From Rathayibacter sp. Leaf185 (lineage in GTDB: Bacteria > Actinomycetota > Actinomycetes > Actinomycetales > Microbacteriaceae): a stretch of DNA of 64,000 bases. The stretch is from NCBI RefSeq assembly GCF_001423885.1, contig NZ_LMPP01000001.1, positions 434,001 through 498,000 on the forward strand, written 5' to 3'. This document shows positions 7,391 through 15,631 of this stretch, piece after piece. Made by a program: the position numbers and the translations under genes. How positions within the stretch are numbered: position 1 is the stretch's first letter; the number at the start of each line of letters is the position of its first letter. The notes under the pieces are model-generated. The model saw only the letters and a program-made list of their open reading frames with translations. It made no database searches and had not been told where the DNA came from.

Positions 7391-8701
7391 TCAGCTCCGG
7401 TCGGTCGGCGCAGTGTCGGCGACCGCTGCGGGCTCGGCCCGGCGCTCGGACATGAAGCGCAGCACGTCCTTGTCGACGATGATGTCGCTCGGCCGCAGCG
7501 GGCGGGTGAGGTAGAGGCCCTCGAGGCTCGTGATGCGGCTGAGCGCGACGTAGGTCTGGCCCGGCGCGAAGGCGCGCTGACCGAGATCGACGACGGCGGC
7601 ATCGTAGGTCTTGCCCTGCGATTTGTGGATCGTGACGGCCCAGGCCAGCCGCAGCGGGAACTGCGCGAACTCGGCGACGATCTCGCGGGTCAGCTTCTTG
7701 GTGGCCGCCGAGTACGAGTAGCGGTAGCGCTCCCAGGTCGCGGGCTCGACCTCGTGCACCTCGCCGTCGACCTCGACCCAGACGGTGCCGGCCACCTTGG
7801 TGACCCGGCCGATGGTGCCGTTGACCCAGCGCTGCTCCGCGTCGTTGCGGAGGAACATGACGTGCGCGCCGATCTTGAGCTCGAGGTTCTGGTCGGCCGG
7901 GTAGGTGCGGCCGCCGAAGTCTCCGCTGATCTCGGCGGTGGCCGTCTTGAGCGGACCCTTCAGTCGGGCGAGCGCAGTCTGGTTGATGCGGTTCACGGTG
8001 TCGTTGCGGGTCGCGAGGGTGATCGCGTCGTTGTCGGGCGGGGTGCGCGCGCCGGAGGCGTTGAGCACGTCGGCGATCTCCTTCGTCACCATCCCGAAGC
8101 GCACCGCGTTCAGCATCCACTTGAAGCGCTCGTCGCTCTGGCGGTGGATCCTGCCGAGCTCGATGATCCGCAGCGGCGCCTCCTGCCAGACCAGCGCGTC
8201 GAAGAACCAGAGCGAGCGGTAGCGGTCGGCGAAGTAGGCGCGCTCCTCCGGGTCGCCGGGGACGGGGGCGAGCTGGAACGGATCGCCGAAGAGGACGACC
8301 TGGACGCCTCCGAACGGCTCGGAACGGCGCTGCCGCGCCTGCCGGAGGCTGCGATCGATGCCGTCGAGCAGATCGGCGTTGACCATCGAGATCTCGTCGA
8401 TCACGAGGGTGTCGATGGTGTTCAGGAGCTTGCGCAGCTCGGGGGTCTGATCGAGATCGGAGTCGGCGATGACGCCGATCGGCAGGCGGAAGAGCGAGTG
8501 GATGGTCTGCCCGCCGACGTTGAGCGCGGCGACTCCGGTGGGTGCGCAGATCACGATCTGCTTCTCGGTGTTCCAGCTCAGGTGGTTGAGCAGAGTCGAC
8601 TTGCCGGTGCCCGCGCGACCGGTGACGAAGAGGTGCTCGCGGGTGTTCTCGATGAGGTCGAACACCCGCTGCTGCTCGTCGGAGAGGGTCGGGTTCGTCA
8701 C
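7391..8701 (-). CDS. PIF1/RecD-like AAA-family DNA helicase
   Basis: This 436-residue single-chain superfamily 1B helicase has Walker A GRAGTGKST (about residues 28-36), Walker B VIDEISMV, the motif FGDPFQLAPV (motif III), and the C-terminal UvrD_C_2-type segment LAWAVTIHKSQGKTYDAAVVDL with YVALSRI. Such proteins unwind DNA with 5'-3' polarity and act in replication and recombination. GTG 8699-8701 (start MTNPTLSDEQQ) is chosen because the longer upstream frame is low-complexity Gly/Pro. It is convergent with hmuO (3 bases apart). Confidence 0.85.
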   Translation of the reverse strand: MTNPTLSDEQQRVFDLIENTREHLFVTGRAGTGKSTLLNHLSWNTEKQIVICAPTGVAALNVGGQTIHSLFRLPIGVIADSDLDQTPELRKLLNTIDTLVIDEISMVNADLLDGIDRSLRQARQRRSEPFGGVQVVLFGDPFQLAPVPGDPEERAYFADRYRSLWFFDALVWQEAPLRIIELGRIHRQSDERFKWMLNAVRFGMVTKEIADVLNASGARTPPDNDAITLATRNDTVNRINQTALARLKGPLKTATAEISGDFGGRTYPADQNLELKIGAHVMFLRNDAEQRWVNGTIGRVTKVAGTVWVEVDGEVHEVEPATWERYRYSYSAATKKLTREIVAEFAQFPLRLAWAVTIHKSQGKTYDAAVVDLGQRAFAPGQTYVALSRITSLEGLYLTRPLRPSDIIVDKDVLRFMSERRAEPAAVADTAPTDRS

Positions 8702-8787
8702 CGGTCCACTGTACCCAGCCGACCCGCGAGCACCGCCTCCTCCCCAGGCTCCGCCACCGTCGGGGGCCTGTGGAGGAGGCGTGCGGC

Positions 8788-9624
8788 TCACACGTCGCGC
8801 AGGCGGGTCACGATCAGCGCCGGGATCCAGACGACGGCGACCCAGGCGAGCGAGGCCAGGACGGCCTCGGGACCGCTGATCAGCCCCTCGCCGGGCAGGC
8901 TGGTGAGCGTCAGGCCGAGGTTCGAGAGCAGGAAGCGGCTCGCCTCGTCGATCCACTCCGCCTGGAGCAGCGCGCCCGCGATCGACGCGACGATCGGCAG
9001 GACGAACAGGACGCCGACCGAGATGCCGATCGCCGCGGCCGTGCTGCGCAGGAGCGCCGCGACTCCGACCGCGAACGCGCCGATCACAGCGAGGTAGAAC
9101 GCGCCACCGAGCAGGCTCTGGAGGACGCCGTCGGCGATCAGCGACGCCTCGGCGCCCTTCGCGGCGAGCATCGGCGCGATGATCAGGAACGAGCCGACGC
9201 AGGTGACGACGCCGACCAGGAAGGCAGCGACCGCGACCACGGCCCCGCGGGCGAGGAGCGAGGGCAGGCGGCGCGGCACGGCGGTGTAGGTCGAGCGGAT
9301 CATCCCCGTCGAGTACTCGCCCCCGATCGTGAGCGCGCCGAGGACGGCGATGACCAGGCCGACGAACTGGAGGTGGACGGTCGCCCCACTGGCCACGAGC
9401 GCCGGGCCGCCGAGCATCATCGCGGTGTCGGCCGTGAAGCTCGCGCCGAGGGTCAGGGCGAGAGCGAGGGCGAGGACGACGGAGACGCCGATCGACCACC
9501 AGGTCGAGCGGACGGTGATCAGCTTGAGCGCCTCGGAGGCGACGATGCCGCCCGTCCGGAGCCGGACTCGCTCGAGATCGGCGCGGCGGGCAGGTGCCTG
9601 AGCGGCGGGGGTGAGGGTGGTCAT
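8788..9624 (-). CDS. ABC-2 type transporter permease
   Basis: This 278-residue permease has about six membrane helices (first around residues 40-60, last around 255-275). The family's Gly-rich segment GGEYSTGMIRSTYTAVPRR lies after the second helix. It forms the membrane half of an exporter with the ATPase encoded just upstream; the ATGA overlap (9621-9624) implies translational coupling. The substrate is unknown; this pair type is often linked to lantibiotic/antibiotic immunity or lipid export. Confidence 0.85.
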   Translation of the reverse strand: MTTLTPAAQAPARRADLERVRLRTGGIVASEALKLITVRSTWWSIGVSVVLALALALTLGASFTADTAMMLGGPALVASGATVHLQFVGLVIAVLGALTIGGEYSTGMIRSTYTAVPRRLPSLLARGAVVAVAAFLVGVVTCVGSFLIIAPMLAAKGAEASLIADGVLQSLLGGAFYLAVIGAFAVGVAALLRSTAAAIGISVGVLFVLPIVASIAGALLQAEWIDEASRFLLSNLGLTLTSLPGEGLISGPEAVLASLAWVAVVWIPALIVTRLRDV

Positions 9625-10547
9625 CGTGCGGCTCCTTCCAGGGGCTGTGCGGCGGGGGTGGAGTACTCGAGCGCGTCGGCGGTCATCGCGGTGTACGCGT
9701 CCTCGAGCGAGCGGGTCAGCGGTGTCAGCGCGTGCAGGACGATGTCGCTCCCGTGCGCCAGACGCCCGATGGCCGGCGCGTCGAGGCCGTCGACCTCGAG
9801 ACCGCCATCGACCGACGACACGCGCGCGCCGTTCGCGGTCAGCAGCTCGGCGAGCGGATCCGCCTGCGGCGACGCGACGTGCACGCGAGGACGCGCCTCG
9901 GCGAGGAAGTCGGCCAGGGGCGCATCGGCGAGGATCCTGCCCCGCCCGAGGACGATGATGTGGTCGGCGGTCTGCGCCATCTCGCTCATCAGATGGGACG
10001 AGAGCAGCACGCAGCGACCCTCGGCCGCCTGCGAGCGCACGAAGTCGCGGACCCAGCGCACCCCCTCCGGATCGAGTCCGTTGACCGGCTCGTCGAGCAG
10101 GAGCGTCTGCGGGTCGCCGAGCAGGGCCGTGGCGATGCCGACCCGCTGACCCATGCCGAGCGAGAAGCCGCCGACGCGCTTGCGGGCGACGCTCTCGAGA
10201 CCCACGAGCTCGATGACCTCCTCCACCCGCGAGCGCGGGATGCGGTGGGTCGCGGCGATGACGCGCAGGTGGTCGCGGAGCGAGCGGCCCCGGTGCGCGG
10301 CCTTCGCGTCGAGCAGCGCACCCACCTCGCGCAGCGGCGCCGCGTGCTCGGCGTAGGGACGGCCGTTCACGCGAACCGAGCCGGCCGTCGGCCGGTCCAG
10401 CCCGACGATCATCCGCATCGTGGTCGACTTGCCGGCACCGTTGGGTCCGAGGAACCCGGTGACCCTCCCCGGCTCGACCGTGAAGTCGATCCCGTCGACC
10501 GCGGTCTTCCTCCCGAACGTCTTGGTCAGACTGCGCGCCTCGATCAT
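9621..10547 (-). CDS. ABC transporter ATP-binding protein
   Basis: This 308-residue ABC ATPase of the drug/bacitracin-exporter type has Walker A GPNGAGKST, signature SLGMGQRVGIA, Walker B LLLDEPVNGLD and the H-loop LLSSHLMSEM. A C-terminal extension of about 90 residues follows. The ATG at 10545-10547 (MIEARSLTKTFG) has the ribosome site GGGGGAG directly in front; an in-frame ATG 18 bases further upstream lacks one. It energises the permease that overlaps its 3' end. Confidence 0.9.
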   Translation of the reverse strand: MIEARSLTKTFGRKTAVDGIDFTVEPGRVTGFLGPNGAGKSTTMRMIVGLDRPTAGSVRVNGRPYAEHAAPLREVGALLDAKAAHRGRSLRDHLRVIAATHRIPRSRVEEVIELVGLESVARKRVGGFSLGMGQRVGIATALLGDPQTLLLDEPVNGLDPEGVRWVRDFVRSQAAEGRCVLLSSHLMSEMAQTADHIIVLGRGRILADAPLADFLAEARPRVHVASPQADPLAELLTANGARVSSVDGGLEVDGLDAPAIGRLAHGSDIVLHALTPLTRSLEDAYTAMTADALEYSTPAAQPLEGAAR

Positions 10548-10673
10548 GCGCTCCCCCTTCATCACGCCGTCGCGGCCGCTCGCGTCACTCGCGGGGCCCG
10601 TCGTACGGCGCGGCCAGCTTAGGAACGACTGAGAGGTTCCGGAGAAGACCCGGGGGTGCTCTCGGGGAGGAAT

Positions 10674-10687
10674 GGGGGATAACCCCC
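10674..10687 (-). terminator. Hairpin downstream of copD-ctaG fusion
   Basis: GGGGG (10674-10678) pairs with CCCCC (10683-10687) around a 4-base loop, 21 bases past the end of the minus-strand membrane gene. On the transcript it is followed by ATTCCTCC, a weak T-content tail. Confidence 0.4.
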
Positions 10688-10707
10688 GCTCCGCGAGCGG
10701 TGCGGCG

Positions 10708-12762
10708 TCAGCCGCGCTTCTGGAGCGACGCCAGGCGGTCGTTGTAGGCCGAGAGCTCGGCCTCGCCGGTGCGGTCGGCCTGACGATCGCGGCGCTTGGT
10801 CTCGCGCTCGTCGGAGCGGCTCCACATCATGGCGACGACGATCGCGAGGGCGAGGGTGGGGATCTCTCCGATGCTCCACGCGATCCCCCCGGCCGCCTGC
10901 TGGTCGGCCAGCGCGTTCGTGCCCCAGCCCATGGCTCCGTACCAGTCGGCGAGGAGGAGGCCCGTGCCCGTCATCAGGGCGAGGCCGAAGAAGGCGTGGA
11001 ACGCCATCGTGCCCAGCAGCAGGAGCAGGCGCATCGGGTAGGGCACGCGGTGGACGCTCGGGTCCACTCCGATGAGCACGCTCACGAAGAGGTAGCCGGT
11101 GATCAGGAAGTGCACGATCATCCACTCGTGACCGATGTGATCGGTCGTCGCCCAGCGGAACAGCGGCGAGTAGTAGAAGCCCCAGAGCGAGCCGACGAAC
11201 AGCAGCGCGGCGACGATGGGGTGCGAGATCACGGTCGCGAAGCGCGAGTGCACGGCGAGCAGGACCCACTCGCGCGGGCCGCGGGAGCCGTCGGTGCGGC
11301 GATGGACGGCCCGGGCGATGAGCGTCACGGGGGCGGCGGGCACGAGCAGGAGCGGTACGGCCATCGTCAGGACCATGTGCGAGAGCATGTGCGCGCTGAA
11401 GAGGTACTTCTCGTAGGCGTTGACCCCGCCGTTGGTGATGTACGCGAGCAGGAGCATGCCGGCGATCCACAGGACCGTGCGGTGCAGCGGCCAGCGGTCG
11501 CCGCGGCGGTGCAGGCGGACGACACCGGCGACGTAGAAGGCGATGCCGAAGGCGCAGACGAGCAGCCAGACGAGGTCGACGTTCCAGAGGGTGACGAAGT
11601 TCAGGGCGCTCGCGGGCGGCGGCAGCTTCTCGCCGGTCAGCAGCTCGGCGGGAGTCGGATCCGTGAGCTGCGTCGCGGCGATCTGGTCGACGGGGGTCGC
11701 GGTGCGGGCGAGGGCCGCGGCGACTCCGGAGGCGATGCCCATGAAGGCGAGCTCGGCGGCGACCAGCCACCAGAAGCTGCGGCCCCCGGCTCCTCCCGCG
11801 GTGCGCATCCGCGCGATCAGGACGCGCCGCTGCAGCACACCGAACAGGCCCAGCGCGATGAGGACCGCGACCTTCACGAGCACGAGGACGCCGTAGCCGG
11901 TCAACAGGTTGTCGAGCGTGGCGAGGCGGAGCTCGGCGCTGATGTAGCCGGACGCGGCGACCACGACGAAGCTGACCAGCGCGAGACTCGAGTAGCGCTC
12001 GATCACGGGCAGGAGGCGCGCGCCGGCGAGCAGCGGTCGCAGCACGATGATCGTGACGAGACCGCCGAGCCAGACCGCCGCGAAGACGAGGTGCAGGCCG
12101 AGCGCGGTGACGGCGGCGTCGTGCCCGCTCGCCCCGGCCGCGTGGCCCTGCTGCGCCATCGGCAGCAGCGTGAGCAGCGCGACGGCGGTGACGAAGACGA
12201 GCGCGGTGCGGTTGCGCACGGCGAAGCAGAGCACGGTGACGACGGCGGCGAGGAGAGTGGTGATGAGCCAGGCCTGGCCGACGGGGATGCTGCCGATGAA
12301 GTAGCTGAGCTTGGTGCCGAAGTCGCGGTCGAGGCTCAGCGGGGTCTGCGTGACGTTGAGGAAGGTGAAGAAGCCGGTGACGGCGGCCGCGGCGGCGAAG
12401 AAGGCGGCGCTCGCGGCGGCGACGTCGAGGGCGACGGTGAACTCGGTCCGCTGCTCGGTGGCCGTGGCGGGCTCGGGCTCGCGGACCGGAGCACCCGCTC
12501 CCACCAGTGCGCGCGCCTTCGTGCCGGTGACGACCCGCGGGCTGAGCGCGAAGAGGCTCAGGACGAGAGCGCCGATCATCCCGGCGGCGCCGAGGTTGAC
12601 GGCGAGCTTCGCGAGCGGCAGCCCGTAGCGCACGACGGGGCCCGGATCGCTGATCGCCTGCGCGTCGGCACCGCGTCCGAACGCCAGTGCCGCGAGGAGC
12701 GCGACGAGGGCGGCGCCGACGAGGAGCAGCGCCGGGCCGAGCATCCGGACGGTTCGATTCAC
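10708..12762 (-). CDS. CopD-CtaG fusion: copper resistance / cytochrome c oxidase assembly membrane protein
   Basis: This 684-residue polytopic protein has about 14-15 helices. The N-terminal half resembles CopD (copper uptake/resistance, with FGTKLSYFIGSIPVGQAW and GLHLVFAAVWLGGLV). The C-terminal half resembles caa3-type CtaG (LLLAYITNGGVNAYEKYLFSAHMLSHMVLTM, FHAFFGLALM, His-rich membrane edges). This fused architecture is common in actinobacteria and is thought to deliver copper to cytochrome oxidase. The C-terminal tail is charged and cytoplasmic. The start is GTG 12760-12762. Confidence 0.88.
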   Translation of the reverse strand: MNRTVRMLGPALLLVGAALVALLAALAFGRGADAQAISDPGPVVRYGLPLAKLAVNLGAAGMIGALVLSLFALSPRVVTGTKARALVGAGAPVREPEPATATEQRTEFTVALDVAAASAAFFAAAAAVTGFFTFLNVTQTPLSLDRDFGTKLSYFIGSIPVGQAWLITTLLAAVVTVLCFAVRNRTALVFVTAVALLTLLPMAQQGHAAGASGHDAAVTALGLHLVFAAVWLGGLVTIIVLRPLLAGARLLPVIERYSSLALVSFVVVAASGYISAELRLATLDNLLTGYGVLVLVKVAVLIALGLFGVLQRRVLIARMRTAGGAGGRSFWWLVAAELAFMGIASGVAAALARTATPVDQIAATQLTDPTPAELLTGEKLPPPASALNFVTLWNVDLVWLLVCAFGIAFYVAGVVRLHRRGDRWPLHRTVLWIAGMLLLAYITNGGVNAYEKYLFSAHMLSHMVLTMAVPLLLVPAAPVTLIARAVHRRTDGSRGPREWVLLAVHSRFATVISHPIVAALLFVGSLWGFYYSPLFRWATTDHIGHEWMIVHFLITGYLFVSVLIGVDPSVHRVPYPMRLLLLLGTMAFHAFFGLALMTGTGLLLADWYGAMGWGTNALADQQAAGGIAWSIGEIPTLALAIVVAMMWSRSDERETKRRDRQADRTGEAELSAYNDRLASLQKRG

Positions 12763-12812
12763 CCGGCAAGCCTACGTTCTCGCGCCTGACCGGGAGCCGC
12801 GACGGCGGAACG

Positions 12813-12844
12813 ACGACGGCCCCGGCGAGTGCCGGGGCCGTCGT
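12813..12844 (-). terminator. Strong GC hairpin after HU gene
   Basis: A perfect 14-bp stem, ACGACGGCCCCGGC (12813-12826) with GCCGGGGCCGTCGT (12831-12844), closes a GAGT loop. It lies 32 bases past the stop of the HU gene and before the start of the copD-ctaG gene, so it ends the HU transcript. Confidence 0.75.
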
Positions 12845-12876
12845 TCGTCGGTCGCGATGCGCGGCCGGGGGCGCGA

Positions 12877-13164
12877 CTACTTCGCGGCGGCCTTGAGCTT
12901 GGTGCCCGCCGAGACCTTGACCGAGTGGCCGGCGGCGATCTGGATGGTCTCACCGGTCTGCGGGTTGCGGCCGGTGCGCGCGGCGCGGGACGTGCGCTCG
13001 ACGGCGATCCAGCCGGGGATGGTGACCTTCACGTCGTTGGAGACGGAGTCGGCGAGGGTGGTGAAGAGCGAGTCGAGGACGCCGTTGACGGCGGCCTGGC
13101 TCTGGCCGGAGTCCGCGGCGATCTTCGCGACGAGCTCGGTGCGGTTGAGCGACTTGTCAGCCAT
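12877..13164 (-). CDS. hup: HU-family nucleoid protein
   Basis: This 95-residue histone-like DNA-bending protein begins MADKSLNRTELVAKIAADSG. The beta-arm region carries RTSRAARTGRNPQTGETIQI, with the proline that intercalates DNA, and the chain ends SAGTKLKAAAK. HU acts as a dimer that compacts the nucleoid. The ATG at 13162-13164 has a clear ribosome site GGGAGGA. The gene is monocistronic, with its own 3' hairpin and a 275-base upstream gap that must hold its promoter. Confidence 0.95.
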   Translation of the reverse strand: MADKSLNRTELVAKIAADSGQSQAAVNGVLDSLFTTLADSVSNDVKVTIPGWIAVERTSRAARTGRNPQTGETIQIAAGHSVKVSAGTKLKAAAK

Positions 13165-13439
13165 TGGAGTGTCCTCCCAGGACGTTCGCGCTGTTGAGAA
13201 CAGCTGGTTGTGGTGGATCGTCCTCGGCCGGGGACAGACTCCCTCGACCGGTCGGACCGTCCGTAACCTACCAGCCCGATCCCCGAATCCTCGCGAATCA
13301 CGCCCCACGAAGCCCGGAAACACGGCGATGCGCGCCCGATCGGACCAGGTCCTCCTCCACAAGGGGGCCGTTCGCGGGCCCATCCACCGAACGCGCGCAG
13401 ACCGGCCCGCGGGACGCGACGCCTCGCGAGGATCGGGCC

Positions 13440-13796
13440 ATGTCGATCCTCTCCCTCGCCCCGGACCCCCTCCTCCCACCCCCGCGCAGCACCGCGTCAC
13501 CGGCCACGGGCCGGATGCCGCAGGAGCCGGGACTCGCGGCACTCACCCTCGGGCTGCTCGCCCTGGTCTCGGCGGTGCACCCGCTCTGGGCCCTCCCGTC
13601 CGTGGGCTTCGGCGTCGCGGGCGCGATCCTCGGAATCGTGGCCCTGCTGCACCGCGGCGAGCGCCGTCGGGGCGCGGTCGGGCTCCTCTGCGCGCTGCTC
13701 GGGCTCGCGATCGCCTCGGTCACGGTGCCCGCCGCGATCGGAGGCGCGGCCGAGGTGCTCACGTGGCTGGCGGCGCTGCGGCCGGAGGCGGCGTGA
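13440..13796 (+). CDS. Small membrane protein (DUF4190-like)
   Basis: This 118-residue protein has a proline-rich N-terminus (about 25 residues) and then three hydrophobic helices around residues 28-48, 52-72 and 80-108, separated by RGERRRG. The layout resembles DUF4190-type membrane proteins of unknown function; the match is by eye only. ATG 13440 has GAGGA upstream. Confidence 0.55.
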   Translation: MSILSLAPDPLLPPPRSTASPATGRMPQEPGLAALTLGLLALVSAVHPLWALPSVGFGVAGAILGIVALLHRGERRRGAVGLLCALLGLAIASVTVPAAIGGAAEVLTWLAALRPEAA

Positions 13797-13904
13797 CGAT
13801 GCGTGCTGTGACGACCCGCGCTGGGGTGCTGCGCGGCGAGGGGTCAGTCGGCGTCGCTACACTCTCGGCGGCGTGCGCCCGAGCCCGCCGGAGGGACGGC
13901 CACC

Positions 13905-15179
13905 ATGACGCAGACGACGAACGACTGGATCTCGACCGCCATCTGGTGGCAGGTGTATCCGCTCGGCTTCACCGGCGCGGAGGCCACGGCGTCCGAGGGC
14001 CCGGGGCCGACCGGCGAACCGCGGCACCGCCTCCCCTCGCTCCTCCCCTGGCTCGACGACCTGCTGGCGCTCGGCTGCAACGGGCTGCTCCTCGGCCCGG
14101 TCTTCTCGTCGATGACGCACGGCTACGACACGATCGACCACTTCACGGTCGATCCGCGCCTGGGCGACGAGCACGACCTCGACGAGCTGATCGCCGCGTG
14201 CCGGCAGCGCGGGATCCGCGTGCTGTTCGACGGAGTCTTCAACCACGTCGGCCGCGACCACCCGTGGTGGCGCGAGGCGGTCGCCGCGGGATCCGGATCG
14301 GCCGCTGCGGCGCGGTTCTCGCGAGGGTCGTCGGCGCGGGAGGTGGACGGCCTGCTCGTGGACGTGTTCGAGGGGCACGAGGCGCTCGTCGAGCTCGACA
14401 CCGCGAACCCCGAGGTCGCCGCCTACATCTCGTCGGTGATGGCCCACTGGCTCGAGCGCGGGATCGACGGGTGGCGGCTCGACGCGGCGTACGCGGTCGA
14501 TCCGGGCGCCTGGCGCGCGGCGATCGATCCGCTGCGCGAGCGCTTCCCCGGCGCGTGGTTCGTCGGCGAGGTCATCCACGGCGACTACTCGGCGTACGTC
14601 CGCGAGTCGGGACTCGACTCCGTGACCCAGTACGAGCTGTGGAAGTCGGTGCGGTCCTCGATCGAGCAGGGCAACCTCTTCGAGCTCGACTGGACACTGC
14701 AGCGCCACGGCGGATTCCTCGACGAGTTCCTGCCACTCACCTTCATCGGCAACCACGATGTCACGCGTCTCGCGAGCGCGATCACCGACAGCCGGCACCA
14801 CGGGCACGCGACGGCGATCCTCGGCTTCGTCGGCGGAGTGCCGAGCGTGTACTCCGGCGACGAGCGCGGGCTCGAGGGTGTGAAGGAGGAGCGTGCGGGA
14901 GGCGACGACGCGATCCGTCCCGAGTTCCCGTCCGACCCGGGCGAGTGGCCGCGCGGCGACTCCTACCGCACCTACCAGGAGGTCATCGCGTTCCGGCGGC
15001 GGCACCCGTGGCTCGCCGAGTCGCGGACGCGAACGGTCGACCTCTCGAACACCGCCGCCCTTCTGGTCGCGGACGGACCGGACGGCGAGACGGCGAGGCT
15101 CGCGCTGAACCTCGGCGACGAGCAGGCGACGGTCGGCGGTGTCACCGTCGGCCCGCACGAGTGGGTTCTCCTCGACTGA
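13905..15179 (+). CDS. Alpha-amylase-family glycoside hydrolase (GH13)
   Basis: This 424-residue enzyme carries all four GH13 regions: DGVFNH (I), GWRLDAAYAV with nucleophile D193 (II), WFVGEVIHG with acid/base E222 (III), and FIGNHDV with D285 (IV). It hydrolyses or transfers alpha-glucosidic bonds; the exact substrate (maltodextrin, trehalose, isomaltose type) is not determined. No signal peptide is seen, so it is cytoplasmic. It is short for the family, with a minimal C-terminal beta domain. The start ATG 13905 follows GGAGGGACGG. Confidence 0.88.
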   Translation: MTQTTNDWISTAIWWQVYPLGFTGAEATASEGPGPTGEPRHRLPSLLPWLDDLLALGCNGLLLGPVFSSMTHGYDTIDHFTVDPRLGDEHDLDELIAACRQRGIRVLFDGVFNHVGRDHPWWREAVAAGSGSAAAARFSRGSSAREVDGLLVDVFEGHEALVELDTANPEVAAYISSVMAHWLERGIDGWRLDAAYAVDPGAWRAAIDPLRERFPGAWFVGEVIHGDYSAYVRESGLDSVTQYELWKSVRSSIEQGNLFELDWTLQRHGGFLDEFLPLTFIGNHDVTRLASAITDSRHHGHATAILGFVGGVPSVYSGDERGLEGVKEERAGGDDAIRPEFPSDPGEWPRGDSYRTYQEVIAFRRRHPWLAESRTRTVDLSNTAALLVADGPDGETARLALNLGDEQATVGGVTVGPHEWVLLD

Positions 15180-15276
15180 CGGGACGGCGGGCGGTCCCCT
15201 ACGCTCGGGGCAGGCGATCCGCGCCACGCCCGCTTCCCCCGGCGGGGTGCCTGCGGACATGCAGTCAGGAGTGGAC

Positions 15277-15615
15277 ATGTCGGCGAAGCGGCAGGACGGG
15301 GCGACCGGGCTGGGCGAGGCGCTCGCCGCTCCCGCGGACCCGGCGGGCGACCCCGGGCCGGGCGAGCGCAGCGGGCTCTCGAGCCGCATCGCCGAGGACA
15401 TCCTCAGCGGCACGGGCGACTTCGGTGCCGAGGGATCCGGTGCCGAGGAGTTCGGCGCGGAGCTCTACGGAGCACCGGCGTCCGACGCTCCTGCAGGCGA
15501 CGCCGCGCCGATCGACCTCCGGGCCGTCGAGATCGACGACCCCGCACGCGCTGTCGGAGACGACCCGGACCATCCGATCCACGGCTCGTTCGCGCAGGAG
15601 TTCGAGGCGCGCTGA
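15277..15615 (+). CDS. Small acidic, probably disordered protein
   Basis: This 112-residue protein is rich in Gly, Ala, Asp and Glu with no predicted membrane segment or recognised domain. The middle has imperfect repeats around FGAEGSGAEEFGAELYGAP, and the C-terminus DDPDHPIHGSFAQEFEAR looks more conserved in character. ATG 15277 has AGGAG (15267-15271) at 5-base spacing; the in-frame ATG at 15259 lacks one. Function unknown. Similar small acidic proteins recur elsewhere in this window. Confidence 0.6.
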   Translation: MSAKRQDGATGLGEALAAPADPAGDPGPGERSGLSSRIAEDILSGTGDFGAEGSGAEEFGAELYGAPASDAPAGDAAPIDLRAVEIDDPARAVGDDPDHPIHGSFAQEFEAR

Positions 15616-15631
15616 CCCCGATCCCTCCGGA

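Noticed and set aside
8702-8787. N-terminal extension of the PIF1-like helicase into upstream sequence
   Set aside because: The extension is Gly/Pro/Arg low-complexity and antisense to no conserved domain; GTG 8699-8701 gives the natural helicase start.
13165-13439. Possible small gene between HU and the DUF4190-like gene
   Set aside because: No frame here has both a ribosome site and plausible composition; it is best read as the HU promoter and the leader of the next gene.
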